Position numbers and translations under genes: made by a program
From: Aegilops tauschii subsp. strangulata
Lineage: Eukaryota; Streptophyta; Magnoliopsida; Poales; Poaceae
Direction of reading: 5' to 3'
Length of the DNA: 64,000 nucleotides
Assembly: GCF_002575655.3 (NCBI RefSeq)
Contig: NC_053037.3
Span: 319,575,294 to 319,639,293, forward strand
Part shown: positions 57,956-64,000 of the stretch, one piece after another
Position numbering within the stretch: the first letter of the stretch is position 1
Layout of the letters: each line of letters begins with the position of its first letter
The notes under the pieces: model-generated
Seen by the model: only the letters and a program-made list of their open reading frames with translations
Database searches by the model: none
What the model was told of the DNA's origin: nothing

Positions 57956-58492
57956 CTAAAATCAAGCAACATTACCTTACAAGTAGCACAACATACGAAA
58001 GCACATTGCACAATCATGTGAAAGAAAGACTGACCTCTCATGACACAGAATTCAAACAACTCACAAGAAGAAGATCTGAACCAAATTTGCCAACACGGAT
58101 AGGAAGTAAGATCTCCTCTTGTGCAGTTCCACTAAGATCAAGCAATCAAGCAACATTGTCAGTGTGCCATTTTGGTTGAACTGCACAAAACACTCTTAAA
58201 AAAGTGTTTTGTGTAGTGCAACAAAAGGTCACAATAGCAACGAGGTGAAGTAGATAACCCTGTTTACACAGAGGTGCAAAGGAAACAACTAGTGGTCAAT
58301 AACGGTGGATGACACAGAAGCCAATAAAAAGAAGCATCTAACGTATCTAAATGGGAAAGAAAGCAAGATAGTAGCATTTCTCAAACGGTGGATTGATTAA
58401 TATTAATAGAGATTATATTAACAATAAAATTCATTAAACATGTAATTTGCTTTTAACTGTGGCATTGCAGCAATTTTCCGGTGGCATTATTA
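57956..58492. other. Intronic or intergenic sequence, repeated exon-like motif
   Basis: No ORF. It holds a diverged duplicate of exon A' (about 58085-58137) and an inverted copy of the TTGAACTGCACAAAAC word at 58174-58190. Confidence 0.4.
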
Positions 58493-58803
58493 GAGGGTGT
58501 TTGTTTACAGGGACTTTTTGGTGTAGGGACTAAAAAAGTCCTTGTCAGTCCCATCTAAACCAAACAGGAGGGACTTTTAGGGACTAAAAGTGGGCATTTG
58601 GGACTAAAGAAAGAAGACCCCGACGGAGAGTCTTTTTGGGACTTCTTCCAACAGTTGCCCTGCCCCGCATCGCACCTTGTCTCTATTAGTTCATTACTAG
58701 GAGTAACATGGTCTTTTAGCATGTTATTTAATAACCTCTAGTCCATGTTTAGTCCCTGGAACTAATCAGGTAGTGACTATGGACTTTTTAACCAAACAGG
58801 GCC
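58493..58803. mobile_element. PIF/Harbinger (Tourist-like) MITE, 311 bp
   Basis: Target duplications TTA at 58490-58492 and 58804-58806. Terminal inverted repeats GAGGGTGTTTGTTT and AACCAAACAGGGCC match at about 10 of 14 positions. The inside repeats GGGACT/AGTCCC words on both strands. No coding capacity. Confidence 0.75.
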
Positions 58804-59130
58804 TTAGATTAACAACAGCTAAAGAGTTGCATGGGACAGTGGACGCACCAGCACCATGTGCATCTACCGATGTATGAAGGGGTGATGCACAGTCTGTTGC
58901 AACAAAGAACAAACAACCAAGGAGCATATTTGTGTTGGTCCCAGTTTTGTTATCTTTGGACACCTTTCCCTATGTGAGCACAGCAAACCTAGTCATGCTC
59001 AAACTCTGCAGCCTTGTCCCCCAAAACAAAAAGATCAGTTCGTTACATATGTGCGTACTGCATTTGTCATTGTTTTCCCTTTTCGACCAAAGTAGGTGCT
59101 GGATAGCCAGTCTGTACTAGTATTTTCCCC

Positions 59131-59397
59131 CTTCCTTTCCTCTTTGAACCACATCCTAGATTCATGCTATACAACTTTCCCACTACGTTCCCCCATTCCT
59201 TTCCTCTTTGAACCACGTCTTAGATTCATGCTATACAACTTTCCCCACTACTTCCCCCGTTCCTTTCCTTTTTGAACCACGTCCTAGATTCATGCTATAC
59301 AACTTTCCCCCATTCCTTTCCTCTTTGAACCACATCCTAGATTCATGCTATACAACTTTCCCCACTACTTTCCTGTTTGATCCAACACCTAGATTCG
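59131..59397. repeat. Minisatellite of 64-bp and 53-bp units
   Basis: The word TTTGAACCAC/TTTGATCCAA recurs at 59146, 59210, 59274, 59327 and 59379, that is, steps of 64, 64, 53 and 52 bp. Each unit contains CTAGATTCATGCTATACAAC. The shorter units lack an internal CACTACTTCC segment. Confidence 0.88.
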
Positions 59398-59461
59398 AGT
59401 GCAGAAGCGGAAAAAGCCCACATGCAGCTAGAGCAATGCATGTGGAATAAGTAAATTATAC

Positions 59462-59612
59462 CGTAAGGTTCTTCGGGTGTGGTTCGGTGGGCGACCGGAG
59501 GCCGTTCAGCCCACACTACGTACGGCGGCGAGGAAGAAGGGGTCGGAGGCCCTCCCGCGCCGCCGCTGGGTGAAAGAGAACAGTTGCGCCGGTGGTGAAT
59601 TTCCTCCCTCAT
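59462..59612 (-). CDS. Predicted first coding exon of an unidentified minus-strand gene
   Basis: The ATG at 59612 begins MREEIHHRRNCSLSPSGG and continues in a Pro/Ser-rich stretch (PPTPSSSPP) to a GT donor (CCTTACG/GTATAA) at 59461. Upstream, the minus strand has a pyrimidine-rich leader and a TATA box. No domain is visible. It may be the 5' exon of the B3-like gene 1.5 kb downstream, or a non-coding leader. Confidence 0.4.
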
Positions 59613-59774
59613 CGACGGCGACAGCGTTAAGCCTCCTTCCCTTCCCGGCGGACGGATCCTGCCGGCTCTTTGACTAGTAGTGAGGGGAGAGAGAGGCCAA
59701 TGAAGTCTTGTTTAGATCTGGAGAGGGTGAGAGATTGTGAAGAGAGCAACTACAAGCGCTGAGGCTCCAGCATG

Positions 59775-59784
59775 TATATATATA
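59775..59784 (-). promoter_or_regulatory. TATA box of minus-strand transcription unit
   Basis: TATATATATA flanked by GC-containing sequence, about 160 bases upstream of the ATG at 59612. The leader between them is CT-rich (CTCTCTTCAC, CTCTCTCTCC), typical of plant 5' UTRs. Confidence 0.5.
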
Positions 59785-59909
59785 CTGGAGAGAGAGTGTG
59801 AAGAGTGAAAACCCTAGAAAACAAGCATCGAGGCTGCAGCGTATACGTGATGAGGTGATTATACGGTCATTACGAGATCGTATAGCTCCGTGTCCATCCA
59901 TTTTGACCA

Positions 59910-60890
59910 ATCAAAGAATCCTCCTGGCACCGCCCCAGATCACTTTCTCTCTCTGTCATGCGGGGCCTACCTGTCATTGGGTGGAAGAAAGAAGTCGAAC
60001 AAAAACAAAATTATGCTCAAGTGTAGTTATCCAACCCGAGACGTTAAGTTTGATGAGCGAACAGGCTAACCAGCTACACCACCCTCCCGTTATGTTCAAC
60101 GAGAGCAAAATAACCTTTTATACATTCCTGCATTCGTGTGACAAGCATCCCGTGTTTGTTTTTGCGTGCGAGACATTGGGATTTAAATCATAATTGTGTC
60201 ATGTGGCTTTGGTGGTAAGGTCTTTTGGGAATTAAAGCAGTGTTGGTAGTACAGAAATAATGCAGCCTTAGTCACCTTACCTCTCTCCACGTAGTACGTT
60301 GGGTCCCACCAGTCAGAGGGTGAAACAAACAAATTAATAAGAAAAATTAAAAGCGCCAGCGGTGTATCTTACCTCACACATCTCACTACTGCTCGTGAAC
60401 ACCGTCCAATTGATCCCTCTGTTCGCTCACGTACTATTTTAAGTGAATCCTTATTATAACATGCACACAATTTTGGGCACTTGTATTCGACCTAAGTCAG
60501 TGTGCCACCGTATCTCATACTACTCCCTCCGTCTAGGTGTAATCAGTCACGTTAGAAGGTGCAGCGGGACCAAGGTGCAAGAAGATTGGAGGAGAAGGAG
60601 AAACTTGACCAGTCCTTCCTCCAATCAAAGCCCAGATTTCTATCTCTAAACGCAACAATTAATCCCAACAACTAAGAGATGCCGTTTTAGCTACCATGTA
60701 GGGCCACGTATTAACTCGCATGCAAGCCGACTTTGATTTCTTGACTGATCAACGCGTAGTTGCGCTCCATGCATTGGGTTTCCGGGGGAGATAACAAGGC
60801 AGAGTAAGTGTTTGGTTACATTGCTTAGGTTGGTCATAGTGGTGAGTAACTTGGACTAGTAACATGCATATCTTACTAGTCTATGTTACT
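59910..60890. other. Intergenic sequence with no clear gene
   Basis: No credible ORF. It contains a GGGTCCCACCAGTCAGAG motif related to the CACTA repeat (60300), a Stowaway-type terminus CTCCCTCCGTC near 60525 with no partner, and a MITE-like stretch at 60826-60895. Confidence 0.4.
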
Positions 60891-60897
60891 ACTAGTA

Positions 60898-61126
60898 CCT
60901 TCGTCCTGGTTTATAGGTCCCCTTTGTATTTTGTGCCAAATTTTGACCAAAGATTTAACTAACAAAATGTTAATGCATGTCAACAAAAATTATATCATTG
61001 GATTCGTATTTGAACATAGTTTTCAATGATATAATTTTTTGTGACATGCATGAACATTTTATTAGTTCAATCTATGGTCAAAATTTGACACGAAATACAA
61101 TGGGGACCAATAAACCAGGACGGAGG
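60898..61126. mobile_element. Stowaway (Tc1/Mariner) MITE, 229 bp
   Basis: TA duplications at 60896-60897 and 61127-61128. Inverted termini CCTTCGTCCTGGTTTATAGG and CCAATAAACCAGGACGGAGG. Long inner inverted complementarity (AAATTTTGACCAAAGATT with AATCTATGGTCAAAATTT) would fold the whole element into a hairpin. Confidence 0.85.
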
Positions 61127-61195
61127 TAGTGCGCGAAGTTTGCCGTCGGAAGCGAGCCGATCTGGCTCTCCTAAGCTAGCAAGGTTTTTCTAGCC

Positions 61196-62270
61196 TGATG
61201 TCTACTACACAACCTTCTTCTTGTAGACGTTGTTGGGCCTCCAAGTGCAGAGGTTTGTAGGACAGTAGCAAATTTCCCTCAAGTGGATGACCTAAGGTTT
61301 ATCAATCCGTGGGAGGCGTAGGATGAAGATGGTCTCTCTCAAGCAACCCTGCAACCAAATAACAAAGAGTCTCTTGTGTCCCCAACACACCCAATACAAT
61401 GGTAAATTGTATAGGTGCACTAGTTTGGCGAAGAGATGGTGATACAAGTGCAATATGGATGGTAGATATAGGTTTTTGTAATCTGAAAATATAAAAACAG
61501 CAAGGTAACTAGCGATAAAAGTGAGCGTAAACGGTATTGCAATGCGTTGAAACAAGGCCTAGGGTTCATACTTTCACTAGTGCAAGTTCTCTCAACAATA
61601 ATAACATAATTGGATCATATAACTATCCCTCAACATGCAAAAAGGAGTCACTCCAAAGTCACTAATAGCGGAGAACAAACGAAGAGAATATGGTAGGGTA
61701 CGAAACCACCTCAAAGTTATTCTTTCTGATCAACCTATTCAAGAGTCCGTAGTAAAATAACATGAAGCTATTCTTTCTGTTCGGTCTATCATAGAGTTCG
61801 TACTAGAATAACACCTTAAGACACAAATCAACCAAAACCCTAATGTCACCTAGATACTCCAATGTCACCTCGAGTATCCGTGGGTATGATTATACGATAT
61901 GCATCACACAATCTCGGATTCATCTATTCAACCAACACAAATAACTTCAAAGAGTGCCCCAAAGTTTCTACCGGAGAGTCAAGATGAAAACGTGTGCCAA
62001 CCCCTATGCATAAGTTCACGAGGTCACAGAACCCGCAAGTTGATCACCAAAACATACATCAAGTGAATCACGTGATATCCCATTGTCACCACAGATAAGC
62101 ACATGCAAGACATACATCAAGTGTTCTCAAATCCTTAAAGACTCGATCCGATAAAATAACTTCAAAGGGAAAACTCAATCCATTACAAGAGAGTAGAGGG
62201 GGAGAAACATCATAAGATCCAACTATAATAGCAAAGCTCGCGATAAATCAAGATCGTATCACCTCAAGAA

Positions 62271-62307
<37 letters not shown>

Positions 62308-62888
62308 AAACACATAGCTACTAGTACATACCCTCAGGCCCGAGGGTGAACTACTCCCTCCTCGTCATGGAGAGCGCCGGGATGATGAACATGGCCACCG
62401 GTGATGGATCCCCCCTCTGGCAGGGTGCCGGAACAGGGTCCCAGTTAGTTTTTGGTGGCTACAAAGGCTTGCGGCGGCGGAACTCCCGATCTATTATGTT
62501 CCCCGATGTTTTTAGGGTATATGGATATATATATAGGTGAAAGAAGTTGGTAAGGGGAGCCACGAGGGGCCCACGAGGGTGGAGGGCGCGCCCCCCTGCC
62601 TCGTGCCTTCCTCGTTGCTTCCCTTACGTATACTCCAAGTCTTCTGGATTGCTTCTGTTCCAAAAATAACTCTCCCGGAGGTTTCATTCTGTTTGGACTC
62701 CGTTTGATATTCCTTTTCTGCGAAACACTGACACAAGGGAAAAAACAGAAACTGGCACTGGGCTCTGGGTCAATAGGTTAGTCCCAAAAATAATATAAAA
62801 GTGTTTAATAAAGCCCATTAAACATCCAAGATGGATAATATAATAGCATGAATACTTCATAAATTATAGATATGTTGGAGACGTATCA
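61196..62888 (-). repeat. Athila-3 3' LTR (1693 bp)
   Basis: Its start is shared with the Athila-1 and Athila-2 LTRs for several hundred bases (62540-62888), but its other end differs, so it is a different family of the same lineage. A TATATATATA box lies at about 62523-62534. Confidence 0.85.
62274..62305 (+). repeat. (GA)16 microsatellite in Athila-3 LTR
   Basis: An uninterrupted run of GA dinucleotides of 32 bases. Confidence 0.95.
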
Positions 62889-64000
62889 GCATCCCCAAGC
62901 TTAATTCCTGCTCGTCCTCGAGTAGGTAAATGATAAAAGAAATAATTTATGAAGTGTGAATGCTAGCAGGTGCACAAGTTTGATCAATGATAATTTCAAT
63001 CACCTTTTCTAGCATCATTATATATCATAACAGTAGCTCATCTCATAAAGCTTCTCATGATCAAGTAACAAACTATTCACATGTTAAAGCATAGATCATA
63101 AACTTTCTTGAAAACTAACAAACCATGTTATTAGTCATCAAACAATTACAATTCATCTTATTTTCAGGAAGGGCCTATGACAGAGCTTTGATTTAGCAAA
63201 CCCCACATAGTCAACTATCATATAGTCTTTCACAATTGCTAACACTCATGATTTATGGGTTCAAAGTTTTAATCAGACACAGAGAAAGATAGGGGCTTAT
63301 AGATTCGCCTCCCAACCTTTTACCTCAAGGGTAATGTCAACAATAATAGCTCATGATGCCTTACATCCAATTGGATATATGTATCAGAATCTTTCCAACA
63401 CAATGTGCTTGCCAAAGGATAAAATGTAAAAAGTAAAGGTGAAGATCACCATGACTCTTGCATAAGGTAAAAGACAAGAATAAAAGATAGGCCCTTCGCA
63501 GAGGGAAGCAGAGGTTGCCATGCGCTTTTATAGTTGGATGCACAAAATCTTAATGCGAGGGAACGTCACTTTATATTGCCACTTGTGATAGGGACCTTTA
63601 TTATGCAGTCCGTCGCTTTTATTTCTTCCATATCACAATGATCGTATAAAGCTTATTTTCTCCACACTAAAAGATCATACATATTTAGAGAGCAATTTTT
63701 ATTGCATGCACCGATGACAACTTACTTGAAGGATCTTACTCAATCCATAGGTAGGTATGGTGGACTCTCATGGCAATACTGGTTTAAGGGATGTTTGGAA
63801 GCACAAGTAGTATCTCTACTTGGTGCAAAGAATTTTGCTAGCATGAGGGGGAAAGGCAAGCTCAACGTGTGGGGCGATCCATGACGATATACTTTATTTC
63901 GGATATAAGAAAACATAACCCATTACGTTGCTTCCTTGTCCAACATCAACTTTTTATCATGTCATATTTTAATGAGTGCTCACAATTACAAAAGATGTCC
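62889..64000 (-). other. Athila-3 inner 3' region, non-coding
   Basis: PPT complement at 62889-62904, then AT-rich DNA without ORFs above 60 codons to the window end. It resembles the 3' non-coding parts of the other Athila copies only near the PPT. Confidence 0.7.

Larger units (their letters stand above)
61196..64000 (-). mobile_element. Athila-3: Athila-lineage element, 3' LTR and part of inner region
   Basis: On the minus strand the LTR starts TGATACGTCTCC at 62888 and ends GTAGACATCA at 61196. The PPT complement GCATCCCCAAGCTTAA follows at 62889. It continues beyond the window. The likely TSD copy is TAGCC (61191-61195). Confidence 0.85.

Overview
The window is a gene-poor, transposon-packed stretch of a large grass genome, almost certainly Triticeae (wheat, Aegilops or barley type). 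The evidence is the repeat content: a Sukkula-like LARD pair with LTRs of about 4 kb, a BARE1/WIS/Angela-type Copia element, several Athila-lineage Gypsy elements (WHAM/Sabrina type) primed by tRNA-Asp, a SIRE/Maximus-type Copia element, a Triticeae-style CACTA element and Stowaway/Harbinger MITEs. Family names are from memory of these sequences; the element boundaries were read directly from LTR ends, target-site duplications (TSDs), primer-binding sites (PBS) and polypurine tracts (PPT). No rRNA, tRNA or CRISPR locus was seen.

Layout: 1-11091 is LARD-A (+), with its 5' LTR cut by the window edge. 11092-11702 is a 611-bp spacer of older debris. 11703-46738 is LARD-B (-), of the same superfamily, tail-to-tail with LARD-A. 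It has been split by three later elements: a decayed Copia element (13591-25014, itself carrying a 2.8-kb solo LTR), Athila-1 (+, 25027-31684), which lacks gag-pol and carries an unfamiliar 256-residue ORF, and Athila-2 (-, 37320-45558), which keeps broken gag and protease but no reverse transcriptase. Removing the insertions restores a continuous LARD-B LTR, which confirms the nesting. 46739-49714 is the 3' end of a SIRE-like Copia element (-) that cuts off LARD-B. 49715 onward starts a CACTA element whose right end I could not find.

53.1-59.9 kb is the only genic-looking part. It holds two divergent, apparently paralogous small genes (53167-54612, both damaged), a 92-bp hairpin, minisatellites, and on the minus strand four exons of a probable B3-domain (REM-like) gene whose splice phases are all compatible, with a 752-bp solo LTR in one intron. 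A separate minus-strand TATA box and first exon lie near 59.46-59.78 kb. From 61196 to the end is the 3' part of Athila-3 (-).

The elements depend on one another. The LARDs and Athila-1 have the cis signals (LTR, PBS, PPT) but no enzymes, Athila-2 could at best have given Gag/protease, and the Copia element is dead. None looks able to move alone. The most unusual signals are a phased array of paired 13-bp palindromes just upstream of the TATA box in the SIRE-like LTR (47588-48023), the ORF that replaces gag-pol in Athila-1, the head-to-head gene pair, and the phase-intact B3-like exons.
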